Origin: Loripinus fragilis | Taxonomy: Eukaryota > Mollusca > Bivalvia > Lucinida > Lucinidae | DNA: 64,000 nucleotides | Assembly: GCA_964019695.1 (NCBI GenBank) | Contig: OZ026517.1 | Span: 54,863,672-54,927,671, forward strand | Reading direction: 5' to 3' | The notes under the pieces: model-generated | Database searches by the model: none | Told to the model about the DNA's origin: nothing | What the model saw: the letters and a program-made list of their open reading frames with translations, nothing else | In this document: positions 1 through 10,877 of the stretch, piece by piece | Layout of the letters: every line of letters begins with the position of its first letter | Numbering within the stretch: position 1 is the stretch's first letter | Made by a program: the position numbers and the translations under genes

Positions 1-140
1 TAAGCTCAGAAATCAGTCAAAGAATATTAAAGTAAGCGACTTGCAAAGACTCTGATCAGGCTGCGCGTATGCGCAGACTGATCTGAACCTTTGCGGGTCG
101 CACATGCCACATTGTTGGAATTTTCATGTCGCGGCTTAAT
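1..140 (+). mobile_element. MITE family A, partial copy at window edge
   Basis: Matches the right part of the complete copies at 6931-7167 and 3328-3563. It has the AAGCGAC segment, a palindromic core around GCGCGTATGCGC and the right terminus ending CATGTCGCGGCTT. The left end lies outside the window. No coding capacity, so it would be non-autonomous. Confidence 0.75.
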
Positions 141-575
141 TACGTATGCCGTATGCACGTTTTAGCGGCCAGAGAAAAACGACAGAGAAGCTGGTCAGAT
201 TGCACGGATATGCATTTGGTGCTCGCATGCGACATGCTAAGATACATGTAGTCTATAGTATGTCGTCTGCAAATTTATGTAAAGCGTACACGATCAGCTT
301 AATGTCAAACTATCATCAAAAGAGTATTCAAAGGTCAAACAATCATAAAATGATAGCGTTTTATAAAAAATATGACAAAATAACAATAATGGTCAAGATA
401 CAATGTATATGTATAAAACCTGCCTCATTCCATATAAGTTTTCTTTTATTGAAATTAAATGAGGAAAATGTTAAGTGAAAGAATTGCAATTATCTTAATT
501 TCGAAATCGAATGACTTTAAATTATGTCAACGACTTTATCAAGTAAATTATTTGTTAGCAAGTTTTTTTTAGCAA
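141..575. other. AT-rich stretch, no gene recognised
   Basis: A 110-codon open frame at 146-478 has no recognisable motif and an AT-driven composition. I see nothing else here. Confidence 0.5.
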
Positions 576-718
576 ACTCGAGCCTCATCGGCGTCACTGT
601 GTTGTTGTGTTCTTGAGCAAGACATCCTAGCTAAGTACCGGTTCAACACAGGAAGACCCGTCCCTTCATAACGGAAAGAATGTTGATGGAGCGTTAAGAA
701 TCAAATCAAAGGAACAAA
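576..718 (+). mobile_element. tRNA-derived SINE-1, 5'-truncated
   Basis: Shares the body of the full SINE-1 copy at 40131-40326: CCTTGAGCAAGACA-like, CTAGCT...TACTGGTTCAAC, AGGAAGACCCGTCCC, and a tail GAATCAAATCAAA. The box A part of the tRNA-like head is missing. The order head, body, A-rich tail sets the strand. Confidence 0.75.
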
Positions 719-817
719 AAATCACTCACAATGACAGGAACAAACGACATCTTTTTTAGACCTTTGCTACATTTTCGGACCATCTGTCAGATGATGTGGC
801 CTGCTAAAACTTGGCGT

Positions 818-1077
818 CTTAACCCTTAAAGCGCCAATCGCAACAAAAGTCGTCTGCTTTTCTCGTCTGCTGAAATGTTTCAGAAGCCTCTATGGCAAAC
901 AGTGTGGACCCAGAACAGACTGCTCCTATAGGAGCAGTTTGTTCTGGGTCCACGCTGTTTGCTTCTATATTTAATTCGTCAGTAGTGCTAGGCAATTATT
1001 TGAAGCAGACGACTTCAACAGACGACATTTTAAGATGCATTTTTTCCTTGGCACTTGAATAGTTAAGTTGAAGAGAT
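818..1077. mobile_element. MITE with long central hairpin
   Basis: Imperfect terminal inverted repeats: the left end CTTAACCCTTAAAGCGCCAA is related to the complement of the right end, CTTAACTATTCAAGTGCCAA. A near-perfect hairpin sits inside at 895-962. A truncated relative of the left half lies at 59445-59522. It has no coding sequence. Confidence 0.65.
895..962. repeat. near-perfect hairpin
   Basis: Arms of about 33 bases centred on CTCCTATAGGAG. Each arm contains CAGAACA and GTGGACCCAG-type sequence and ends GCAAACAG / CTGTTTGC. A degenerate relative of this hairpin sits inside the MITE at 30629-31147. Confidence 0.8.
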
Positions 1078-2213
1078 TAAAGGTTAAAACAAAAATGTTG
1101 TAAGTCTTTTGAATACGCACTGATAAGACAAAAAGAAACAACGCAATCATAAGAGTAGAAATTTGACAAAAACCCTAATACAATTATATGGGCCAGCCTA
1201 ACAGGCTTTAGTCACTGGAGAAAGTTGACCTCAAGTTATTTCAATAGGAAAGCAAGATTAGTGTAAGTTTACACCAAAAGGGGGAAGCTCACTTTCTGTC
1301 GGATGAGACTTTAAACCGTGGCCCGTCTTCTGAGACGCTTTAAAATCAGAACCACTGCCGGTTGAGCCTTCGGGTGTTCCTGGACAAAAACCACAAAACC
1401 ATCCCCACGGCCAGTACTGGATATAGCCGGAACACGGCCACAAAAACTTATTTTTACAATGATACTTGCAAACTACACAGAGCTTGGGCTCTCATTTTGG
1501 TCGTCGCCTACATCTCATGCATTGTGTACACGAACGGCAAGACTGCACGTATGCCCGTCTGAGCACTGACCACTCGTCAATGCAATGAGCACCAAAATCT
1601 CATGTGCTGTTGAGTGCAGTTCGGACATATTAATAAGGATGCAATATTTCTAACAAACATGTACTTGTACTTCATGTCGAGTACTAGCATTACAAGAACG
1701 ACTTTCACAAAGACAAACATTATGTGATCAGAGTTCATACATGCAAAACAATGTTAAACATCACGCTCGGACAAAAGACGTATGGTTTCTTCACTAAAAC
1801 TAGAAGTTGATGCTCAAACTAACTATCATACGTAGATGTAAACTTGCAACATTCATCTGATATATGACCAGCTACATGTATCATGCTATGCTTTCTTAGC
1901 ATGGAACCGTATTATGTATTTTAAGGGGTCACAGGTAAAAGTTTCTAAATTATGATGTATTTCTGTCTGTGAAGGTTGTTTTATTGTTAGCAAACGGTGC
2001 AGATCCTGATAGAATGCAGCTGCATTTTATCTGAATCTTCACTGTTTGCCAAAGTACCCTTTAATGGGTTTCCAGTAAACAAATGCGCTATACTGTAAGC
2101 ATGTCATAACAGCAGTTTACATTTCCAATAACATACGAGGCAATCGATTACAAAAAACGATTAATCATGCCGAACGAGCCATCGATGAACTAACGGTACC
2201 TGTGTGTTTTAGG

Positions 2214-2215
<2 letters not shown>
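1078..2215. other. no gene recognised
   Basis: Only short unsupported open frames (for example 1258-1443 minus and 1362-1562 plus, overlapping on opposite strands). No domain, splice pair or repeat structure is convincing. Confidence 0.5.

Positions 2216-2245
<30 letters not shown>
2216..2245. repeat. (CT)n microsatellite
   Basis: About 15 uninterrupted CT dinucleotides. Confidence 0.95.
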
Positions 2246-2249
<4 letters not shown>

Positions 2250-3327
2250 GACCTATATGGCTTTCTTAAAGGTACTTTACGGTAACTTGAGGTTTTAATT
2301 TAAACCGAATTTCCATGTTTACGCTACCTTAGTCATTGCAGGCAATATCTCCGATACCAGGAAACAAAGACTGTCTCCCGTCCCAAACCCTGCTATAGGA
2401 AACAAATACCTTCATCTTGGACTGGGGACCGTCTTCATGAAACGCACCTCGCACGGCCACACCTACGCTACAAGTAGACCAACAGTGACCATGAACAATA
2501 CAGTCTATGCAAGACAGCAAGCAGTCTGGTATAGGTTGTTACCCACATGTTTCTTATTCTGTCATTGAATATTCACCCAGATAGGAAGACATTCGTTTCG
2601 CCTCACGAGCAAAATAGACGAACATATTTTTTTATGTCACAACACCTCGGGCAAAACGTTAGAAATATACGTTGTAACATGTACACTATATAAAAGTAAA
2701 TGTAAGATACCGCCCATCGATTTTAGAGCGTTTTCGATTGCCGCCTATCCGGTGTGATAAGGTCAGATGAAAAAACTTTATCTGAAAAAAAAAATAAAAA
2801 AAATAAAAAGTTGACTCTAAAAAATCGCTTTTCAAAAGGCAAGGCTCGTGTTTCAACTGGGATAAGAGGAAGAAACGGAGGAATGTGTTAAATTTGCCGT
2901 GTCAGGGAAAAACTATCTAACAAATATGCAAACATCGTAGACCCAGCTCACTGTTAACATTCGCATAGACTGCTTATCGCATTCACTGCTTTCCTTAATG
3001 ATGAGACATACTATTGAGTTCGGCTACTGCGCATTTTGACCACTGGCTCTTGCCCTGGACATCATTTATTAAAATTTTAATATGGTTTCTGTGAAGGACC
3101 TTTTTCATCGGGTACACCCAACTGTTATGATAGCCTCTGATAGGGCAGAAAGATAGCTATCTATCTAACAGTTTCACTAACCCACCTCTGGCTAAATTAC
3201 TTTATTTAATTATCAAAATATCTTTAAAATGAACACAGAGCAAGTAAAGGGTCTTACAGACGTTCAGCGAACATTTTGCTCTTTATATGTGCCCGAGTCA
3301 TCGGTAATCGTACACTGTAACAATATT
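2246..3327. other. no gene recognised; one solo MITE end
   Basis: At 2723-2755 is one terminus of the 60112-60302 MITE family (GCGTTTTCGATTGCCGCCTA), without an obvious partner. A minus-strand open frame at 2329-2520 has a plausible splice context but no recognisable domain. Confidence 0.45.
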
Positions 3328-3563
3328 GAGCCGGGACATGTGATTTCCAACAATGTTGTATTTTGACAAGTGAAGATTTAGATGAACCTGTGCAGCCTCA
3401 TTTTAAGCTTAGAAACCTCAAATGAGGTTAGGTCAGTAGTTTAACAGTCAAAGAATATTTAAGCGACCAGCAAAGGCTCTGATCAGTCTGCGCGTATGCG
3501 CAGGCTGGTCTGCACCTTTGCTGGTCGCACATACCAAATTGTTGGAAGTCTCATGCCACGACA
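3328..3563 (+). mobile_element. MITE family A, complete copy
   Basis: Starts GAGCCGGGACATGTGATTTC and ends with the degenerate inverse GTCTCATGCCACGAC. It has the same internal order as 6931-7167: TTTTAAGCTTAGAAAC, then AATATTTAAGCGACCAGCAAAG, then the GCGCGTATGCGC palindrome. Confidence 0.8.
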
Positions 3564-3930
3564 CAATTAGTATTATTTTACACCAAAATGGGTGGCAGCA
3601 GCTGGGCTGCCACACATGTTGTTGTTAACTAACACTTACTTTTCTACTATGACAAGTTGAGGCCAACATTTCTCCAGATACATGTTTAAATGTTAAACAT
3701 TTCTACTTGTAATTGTTGTAGTTATTCGATCAATACAGACCAGAACATTACCACTGAAGCAGTCGAAAGGTTTATACATGAAGACCAGTGGCAATTCATC
3801 TGCCACCAAATTGGTGTAGAATGAATTACACTTGGTTTACAGTGAGATGAATACTGAGGCAAAACTGACTCGGGTCCTGTCCCACACTGGTTAGCAACGC
3901 AAGAATGGTAGTTTTTTTATTCGAAAACAG

Positions 3931-4336
3931 TTGACCGAGCACATGAGTCTGACAATCACTGATCGCATGCTCGGCGAATCACCGTCTCGCCAGAGCATTA
4001 CAAAAAGTAGGGCTAAAGAGGAAAGCTTCGGCCAAACGTCAGACCAGTACATGTAGCCCCTAATGCACTCCTTGCCTGCCGAGTATTTTTTCTCGAGGTA
4101 ATTTTGCATGTTTTGTCATCTGCAGATTTGAAAAATGTTGGGCTCAACATGCGTCTGATAATAACTTATCGCATACTCGGACGAGTCCCCGTCTCGTCAG
4201 AGCATTACAAAAAGTAGGGCCAAGGAGGAAGGCTTCGACCACACGTCAGCCCCGTACATGTAGCCCCTGATGCACCCCCTGCCTACTGAGTAATTATCTC
4301 CAGGTAATTTTGCATGTTTTTGTCTCTGCAGATTTT
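3931..4336. repeat. 207-base tandem duplication
   Basis: Two head-to-tail copies, 3931-4128 and 4138-4333. CAGAGCATTACAAAAAGTAG recurs at 3991 and 4198 (period 207). Both copies end with TGCATGTTTT and CTGCAGATTT. Differences are scattered substitutions, so the duplication is not recent. Confidence 0.85.
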
Positions 4337-4370
4337 AAATAGAATTTCAGGAATACAATCAGAGTGTCAA

Positions 4371-4447
4371 AACAGTTAGGATCCAGATCAGGCCCGACAT
4401 CATGTCGGGCCTGATGATGTCGGCCTGATCTGGATCCAAACTGTTTA
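4371..4447. repeat. hairpin, about 33-base arms
   Basis: AACAGTTAGGATCCAGATCA is answered by TGATCTGGATCCAAACTGTT. The inner arms repeat GCCCGACATCATG / CATGTCGGGC, and one short unit (CTGATGATGTCGGC) is duplicated on the right arm. Confidence 0.85.
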
Positions 4448-5137
4448 CAAAGGTTATCAGCAGACAACACAAGTAGGCAAAGAGGATGATTTATCGCATA
4501 TGCTGCAAGTACCTTATCTCATGGACGGGTTAAATAAATAAAACTGGAATAAAATGTAATAATATAGCTTATAGCCACCAACCTCTATGATTAGAAATTT
4601 CCATGTTTCTTGAATATTCTCCGTAAAGTTTGTTATGATATTGTTATTATTCCGTCTAGCCTCTAGTAATATAGTAAATTCCGGTAGTAAAAACGACAGA
4701 AAGATCTATGAATGGGGAAAAGTTTACACATGAGGGTCAAAAGTTACGCTCAATATATTCTCATAGGGGTGAATCATATCTTGTTACAGAAACCGCTTCT
4801 GTGTAAATCGATTTGTGTTTTCAGGAAAATCGGGGGAAAATCGGCGCAAGCAGAAGCCAATATACTGATTCACAATATTTTAATTAGAGCTCAGAGCCTA
4901 AGAGAATCGTGTACATGGAAAAAAGCACCATTCTATCAGTAATTAAAATGGGATTCGGTATTTAAAAGGCAAGTTTGATGTATCATATGATATTGCATCG
5001 ACGTTAATCGAATAGTACCAACATTTCATATGCTGGCCCAAATATGTTTATGCACACTAAATATTGGACATTGACTGCATTTTTCTTTGTTCTTCCAATA
5101 GACTACAAACATTCGCCAGTTCCAAGGCCAGTTCCAA
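4448..5137. other. no gene recognised
   Basis: AT-rich. The 76-codon open frame at 4712-4942 shows no motif. Confidence 0.45.
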
Positions 5138-5209
5138 GCCAAGGGTACTAAGTCCACTTCGTTCCTTACGCACGTGCGTAAGGAACGAAGTTTACTTAGT
5201 ACCCTTGGC
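5138..5209. repeat. near-perfect 72-base palindrome
   Basis: Arms of about 36 bases centred on ACGCACGTGCGT. The outer arms are GCCAAGGGTACTAAGT and its inverse ACTTAGTACCCTTGGC, with about two mismatches. The direct duplication CCAGTTCCAAG lies just before it. Confidence 0.9.
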
Positions 5210-5735
5210 TTGCGAAGATGTCGTCAGTTCATGGATCTTACGTTCATGAGTACCCATGTATTACGATGCCCATACCAACCAGTCACCAATGAAATAGCTG
5301 ATGATAAGTGCTTAAATATGTGGTAATGATGGTCTTTGCTCAAATATCCCATTCTGCATTTAGGTTGTATGTACCAAGCCAAGAACATGGTAATAATCAT
5401 ATAATTTTATGCACATAGAAGTTCTTTCAAGAAATAATCTTTGCCTGCTAGAGTATTCTGCTGAAAACCTTTGTAAACAGTTTGGATCTAGATCAGACCC
5501 GACGAAACTTTGGGCTTATATATATCAGCTCAGCAGTCAACAAGGAACATATTCATATGCATTTCCATGTCCCATTCAAAGTATTTCAAAATTTGTCCGG
5601 AACCATGTGCACTCACTTTCGTACCATGAACTTTGTACTGCATCTGACGTGTTCTATTCTGCAGTTAGCAAATTTATAGCACTCTTACCAACTCTAGCAC
5701 GAGTGCAAAGTCTACATTGATGTAGGTCATATACA

Positions 5736-5835
5736 ATAGTTATACCGTGTTTGTCCAGCTGTACGTAAGATAACCCACTCGCTAAAGCTCGTGGATTATC
5801 TCCACGTACAGACGGACAACCCATGGTATAACTAT
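5736..5835. repeat. inverted-repeat element (short MITE)
   Basis: CAATAGTTATACC... pairs with ...GGTATAACTATT, and GTCCAGCTGTACGT pairs with CACGTACAGACGGAC. A deleted relative is at about 7488-7545 (GCTTGTCCACCTGAATGTGA). Confidence 0.75.
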
Positions 5836-6457
5836 TACTTGAATAACCTGTACATTATATACTGCTCACACTTTGATAAGGATAACTTTATAGATTTCCA
5901 TAGAGTTCAATGCAATGAACCTACCCCTTTGGCACTCGACCGCTTTGGATTCAACGAAATATACAGCGGTACTTGCGATTGCTTCAAGCTAAAGATTCAA
6001 ATGCAGATCACATACTGGGTGTACCAGTGTATGTCCGTCGGTCGGAATTGCAACATATTGTATTTTACAGACAAGTGCATACATCTCAAATGGTGATTAT
6101 TGTGACCAGAACCTCTCCGGGTTTCTATCGAACAAAGAAAGGTCGAAAATGTGTTCCTCAAACACATTTCATGTGAACTTAAATTTTTGGTTGGAATTTC
6201 GAAAATGTAACATTAAGCATTTTCCGACCAATGGGCATTCATGGGATCGTCTAGTGAGTGATATGCATAAATAGCTGAGATCCATTGCATTTTCAATTGT
6301 CACTGGAACTTTTGTTGAATTTGAAGAAAAAGAGTGCCAAAGGTGTAGGTTCATTGCATTAAACCCTACGGAAATCGTTATAGTGATCCTCATCAAAGTT
6401 TGAGTAGTATATATCAAGAGCTCTAAAATAAGAAAGATGCTCTTTGATTAGACACGT
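5836..6457. other. no gene recognised
   Basis: Open frames 5791-6096 (+) and 6169-6417 (-) lack domains or splice support. Confidence 0.45.
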
Positions 6458-6757
6458 GAATTAACGTTTGTTTGTTTGTTTGTTTTTGTTGCTTAACGTC
6501 CCATGTCAACAGCTGTGGTCATTGCGGGACGGTCAGTTCACTTAACCACACTTTTTCCTGGGCAGGCTTGAGCAAGCGGTTAACCAGTAATTTGTGCACA
6601 TACTTTCGCTTGTAACTGACAACAACCCTTTTTGAATAAATCAGCGGAAGGGAGGAGAATGACCGTAGAAATTATTTCATGATCAATCTCCACAATAGTA
6701 TGGTACCGGGCCGGTATCGAACTCGCGACCCCTGGATCTGCAGTCAAGAATTAACGT
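6458..6757 (-). mobile_element. tRNA-derived SINE-2 with target-site duplication
   Basis: Reverse-orientation copy related to 42832-43147. Read on the minus strand it has CAGATCCAGGGGTCGCGAGT (box B zone), GGCCCGGTACCATA, CTTCCGCTGA, a GTTGTCAGTTACAAG block, then GACGTTAAGCAACAAAAACA. The 10-base duplication GAATTAACGT flanks it at 6458-6467 and 6748-6757. The box A end is missing, so the copy is 5'-truncated. Confidence 0.85.
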
Positions 6758-6930
6758 AATAGGTCTGTGCATTATGTGGGCAAACAAGGCTCAGAAGAAC
6801 CTGCACACATACCCAGTCTCGCCAGTCTTCACTGTGCCCTAACATAAACTAAAGAAGTACATTAATGTTTAGAAAAAAATACACAAAGTCGCAGTAGGTA
6901 GCTGCGACTACATGCACGCTGCACTCGTAT

Positions 6931-7167
6931 GAGCCGCGGCATGAGATGTCCAACAATTTGACATTTTGACACGTGTAGACTCGGACGAGCCTCTGCAGCC
7001 TCCTTTTAAGCTTAGAAACTCCAAATGGTGCTCAGTCAGTAGCTTAACACTCATAGAATATTCAAGCGACTAGCAAAGGCTCTGATCAGTCTGCGCGTAT
7101 GCGCAGGCTGGTCTGAGCATTTGCTGGTCGCACATACCACATTGTTGGAAATCTCATGTCGCGGCTC
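6931..7167 (+). mobile_element. MITE family A, reference copy (237 bp)
   Basis: About 30-base terminal inverted repeats: GAGCCGCGGCATGAGATGTC at the left, and on the complement of the right GAGCCGCGACATGAGATTTC. Inside are a TTTTAAGCTTAGAAACT block and the GCGCGTATGCGC palindrome. No coding potential. Confidence 0.9.
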
Positions 7168-7585
7168 ATTTGTTACATACTTACTGTAGCAGACCATGGA
7201 AGCTCTGGCTAGCTAGAAAGGTTGACATTGGACTACACCGTTTCCATGTAATGATTACTGATTCATGAATTTTATATCAGGACCAAAATGTCTCAAAAGG
7301 AGTTGTATCATCAAATGTTGTTGCTACAATTAAACAAGTCTTTCACCAGCGATTGTATATTATCAATAGAGCCGTCTTGTCATATGTGCTGTATATTAAT
7401 AATACCACCCTTACCATCTTAAGCACGACATATCTCCTTATGTGCAGGGTCTAGACTGAAATGGGTGGTTTTAAACAATTAAACCAGGCTTGTCCACCTG
7501 AATGTGAGATAATCCACTCGCGGACAAACCCTAGTATAACTGTGCACATTCACATAATAAATTAAATTAAATAAATTAAATTAAT

Positions 7586-7821
7586 GAGCCAGTGCATGAG
7601 ATTTCCAACAATTTCGTATGTGCGACCAGCATAGCCTCAGATCAGCCTGCGCATACGCGCAGTCTGATCAGAGCCTTTGCTAGTCGCTTATATATTCTAT
7701 GAGTGTTAAGCTACTGACTGAACACCATTTGGAGTTTCTAAGCTTAAAAGGAGGCTGCAGAGGCTCGTCCGAGTCTTCACATGTCAAAATACCACATTGT
7801 TGGAAATCTCATGCACTGGCT
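7586..7821 (-). mobile_element. MITE family A, complete copy, reversed
   Basis: Terminal inverted repeats GAGCCAGTGCATGAGATTTC and its inverse at the right. The internal order is reversed relative to 6931-7167. The two copies are about 420 bases apart in opposite orientation. Confidence 0.9.
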
Positions 7822-7950
7822 GTATTATGTCTTCCACCAACGATTGTGGTAACTCTGTTCATATGTGGTAGGGTATCAAAGAGCTGTCTCTTTAAATCAC
7901 CTCAGCGTACATTTCAAGAAGTATTTCATAGCGATTACTGCAATATAATA

Positions 7951-8189
7951 TGGACCTCGACGCGAGAAAACCTGTTTTCGGGGGTTTGCGAATAACAAAG
8001 GCGCAGACCAGCCTGCGCATCCGCGCAGTCAAATCAGCGCCTTTGTTATTCGCTTTTTGGAATGTATAATATGTAAACTTGCTACAGGTGAAATTTCAAT
8101 TTTCGAGCTAGTCTCTGTAGCTGAGGAGACTAGTTTGACACTCGGTTTGTCGGAAACCCCTGAGACAGGTTTTCTCGCGACGTGGTCCA
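7951..8189. mobile_element. MITE family B (239 bp)
   Basis: Terminal inverted repeats TGGACCTCGACGCGAGAAAA and inverse TTTTCTCGCGACGTGGTCCA, flanked on both sides by TA. Core contains GCGCAGACCAGCCTGCGCAT and CTAGTCTCTGTAGCTGAGG. A second copy lies at 37387-37620. Confidence 0.9.
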
Positions 8190-8671
8190 TATGTCGCAGG
8201 TTCTGAAACAGAGTTGTCTTATCAAATTCTCGTACAACATCTGATAGTATCATATCATGAGCATTATTGGAAAATGCTTAGAACCATTACAAAGCGTTTT
8301 ATAGCTACTAAAGAAGAATTTTATAGTGTTTTTTATATTGCATTTGTTCAAGCCACTTTTTTCAGTGTTTCAAGCATTTCAATCCCTTTAGTAATTTTTG
8401 TTTTAGTTAATGATTTGTATTTCCTAAGTTATGAATAGGTGGTTCATTGGAAGTAAAAATAACACAGGAAATCTGCATATTCCAAATAGACTCTTGAACA
8501 CAAGTTCATCCCCACCCCAAGCAGACATTTAAGCAGTATGTAAGGTCATACAACCAAGTTCCTCAATGAAGCCTAATAAACGAGGAATACACATAATGCC
8601 TTGGGGGCATATTGAAACTGACCCATCTACATCTGCTAATTTCGTCACACGTAGCCGAGAATACCCAAAGG
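8190..8671. other. no gene recognised
   Basis: Two overlapping open frames on opposite strands (8214-8438 plus, 8529-8753 minus) without domains. Confidence 0.45.
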
Positions 8672-9130
8672 ATTCTAGCTCAGTGGTAAGGTCTTTAATT
8701 GGCCTTTTCGATTTCAGAAACAAACCGGTATCGAGGGAAGACCAACCTACCAACGTTTATCAGCATCGCAGAGGCGATGGTGAAAAGCGGCAAAAATGGA
8801 TTTGAATCTAGGGCGAAGATTAGGTACCAGTAAAATGTATTAGTAAGCCCCTGGTGGTTTGGGTTGCGTTCTAAGGAGGTGGTTCTGTCATTGTTGACTT
8901 TTTTTTATTGTAACTCCCATTGTGGGAGTCTGTAATTGTTCTATGTTTTGTTGAACGTTATTTTATGTCCATTCTAGTTTTGCAATCATCTTGATGGGGA
9001 AGAGAGAGCTGGTTGCTTTGCTTAGTTTGTCTTACTGGTGTCTTGTGATGGTTGTGAAGTTCTTCCTCGCGGTGCCTTGGGTTTGACTGCGGTTTGTGAT
9101 TGTGATATTTCCTGATCATTACACTCTTTT
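8672..9130 (+). mobile_element. SINE-like repeat, family L
   Basis: Begins with a box A-like TAGCTCAGTGGTAAGGT and has a box B-like GGATTTGAATCTAGGG at about 8796. The following segment (GGGCGAAGATTAGGTACCAG through CCTGATCATTACACTC) recurs inverted at 53285-53625. The head to about 8770 also resembles 9287-9405. The tRNA-like head is longer than a normal tRNA, so its ancestry is uncertain. Confidence 0.6.
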
Positions 9131-9689
9131 GGAAGTAGCTTGATCGACGGGTAGTTTGGGAAAGAACAGTAAAAGACACAGCTACTGGGGAGTTGACACC
9201 CGATTCGTGGACAAAATCTATTTCCACTACTTGCTAATAGAGCAGGCCCAAACTGAGCACGCGCCCTGTGGAAATCTGGATTCCGACTCGAGCAAAAGAT
9301 TTCTAATAAGCCTTTTGTTTTCAGAAGCAAGCTGGTATCCTGGGAAGACAGCTAACGTATATCACCATCGCGTCAGAACCACACCATTGCGTATTTTAAC
9401 ACAGCGCCGTCAAGTGTACAGCTCTTTTCAAAAGTTTGTTCCCGACCACCCTCGTGCCTTTGGTGCCCTGTACATGAGCTAGGTACGCATCAAACCGGTA
9501 GGGGTCTGCAAACGCCTGACTAAAAGCGCGTTGCTAAACAACAGGCCAAGTTGATAGACTACCCATCTCTCTCGCCCTAAGTGCTACATGCCACACTAGC
9601 AATTTCCCGCATGCATCACTTTAAAACAGACCACACTGCTAGGATTCTCGCAGACACATTATCTTACGATAAGCCAGACTGCTACTTTA
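9131..9689. other. no gene; degenerate family L head at 9287-9405
   Basis: At 9287-9405 TTCAGAAGCAAGCTGGTATC and the following AAGACAGCTAACG mirror 8716-8760. The rest shows nothing I recognise. Confidence 0.45.
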
Positions 9690-9962
9690 GGGCCCTGACC
9701 TGTAATTGTTTTTTCCATAGACCTCCATTATAGCTTTTTAGTAGGCTGTGGTCCTCACAACACAAGTTACAGAGTGGCTCTAGTTCAATCAATAAACAAG
9801 AATGAGATACCCAACTGACCACTACTGTTCTTACTAGATAAGTTCAAAGTGACGTCAGAGCATGTTTTGATAATTGGACATTGTCCATTGATGTAAATAG
9901 GTAAAACGGTTTCGCTAACTTTGTACATTATATTCTTTTATCAATAATGTTTGTCACAGTTG

Positions 9963-10036
9963 GGCTGGCGCGGTGTTAAGATCGTAGACCTTTGTCCCGA
10001 AGTTTTGCAATTGAAGGTTCGAACCCCAATCACGGC
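9963..10036 (+). tRNA. tRNA-like segment (not a functional tRNA)
   Basis: A box A-like TGGCGCGGTGTTAAGA is followed by a perfect box B-type GGTTCGAACCCC. The expected acceptor stem and a clean anticodon arm do not form. It lies inside the TIR element at 9834-10570 and is best read as a tRNA-derived module. Confidence 0.4.
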
Positions 10037-10341
10037 ATATTTTTTATCTTTGCTTTTTGATATTTTATGTTTGTAAATGATGAACTTTATTATTTTTCTC
10101 GGATATGACAGAAAACGAATCAGCAGACGAAGAATGTTTGTGCTGACCTATTTTGTATTGTATTGTAATGAAATGAATATGTGAAGAATGTAAAAAAACT
10201 AGAAAAAAACTCACAAAAAACACACAAAAAACACTCAAAGAATACTATAGTAAAAACATTTAAAATATAACAAAAATATGATAAAAAGTCTTGTTTAAGC
10301 AATAATGATATTTAAAAATATCTCCTTCATGAAAAAAAAAT

Positions 10342-10440
10342 CAATCGTGTGGGATTCGAACCCTCCCCCGTTTTAAATCTCTCGTTAATAGATATAGATA
10401 CAAATATTTGCCTCGGCTCAACCGACTGAGCTATGACGGC
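10342..10440 (-). tRNA. tRNA-like segment (not a functional tRNA)
   Basis: On the minus strand it has a near-consensus box A, TAGCTCAGTCGGTTGAGC, and box B GGTTCGAATCC. The gap between the boxes is AT-rich and too long for a standard tRNA without an intron or large variable arm, and the acceptor ends do not pair. It mirrors the plus-strand segment in the same element. Confidence 0.45.
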
Positions 10441-10877
10441 TTGGTATAATATTTCCGTATTTTGAAAACCTTTGTAAGGTATTAATGTATTTTTACCGTT
10501 AATAACGGTATACCTGTATTACCTTCAAGTGTTGGTACGCTCTTTTACGTCACTTTTAACTTATCTATAGGCTACAATATGTTTTATCACTTTTCCCCTG
10601 AAGGTGGGCACCCTACATGAGAGGAAAATTCCATTGAATAAAAACCCCCAGATACAAGGTCCTTTTTTCTAAGCCACTCTTGTAAACTTCATAAACAAAA
10701 GCAATGAGATGTTGTTTCAAAAAGTACAGCAAAGATATACCCATCTAATAAATACAATGCATTTCCCGTAATTGTATTATTGACCAATCATGAAACACAT
10801 TTTAACTTAAATATTGTGCTGAGCTTTCACCCACCTTTTGATCCAATCACTGACCTTTTTACAATTACAGGTCTGTG

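Larger units (their letters stand above)
9834..10570. mobile_element. 737-bp TIR element carrying opposed tRNA-like segments
   Basis: Left end CTAGATAAGTTCAAAGTGAC, complement of right end CTATAGATAAGTTAAAAGTG. Comparison with the uninterrupted family M copy at 12575-13030 confirms it as an insertion. One tRNA-like segment lies on each strand, separated by an AT-rich loop. No transposase, so non-autonomous. Confidence 0.7.
9690..10877 (+). repeat. repeat family M, copy 1, interrupted
   Basis: Its halves 9690-9833 and 10571-10877 match the continuous copy at 12575-13030 (CATAGACCTCCATTATA, AGTAGGCTGTGGTCCTCACA, GAGAGGAAAATTCCATTGAA, GATATACCCATCTAATAAAT). The interruption is the TIR element at 9834-10570. 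Confidence 0.85.

Noticed and set aside
146..478. 110-residue open frame at the window start
   Set aside because: AT-driven composition, no motif, overlaps the boundary of a MITE.
2329..2520. Minus-strand 63-residue frame with several cysteines and a possible splice context
   Set aside because: No recognisable domain and no partner exon; splice-like words are common by chance.
10342..10440. Functional tRNA gene with an intron
   Set aside because: Box A and B are good, but acceptor ends do not pair and it lies in a mobile element with an inverse partner.
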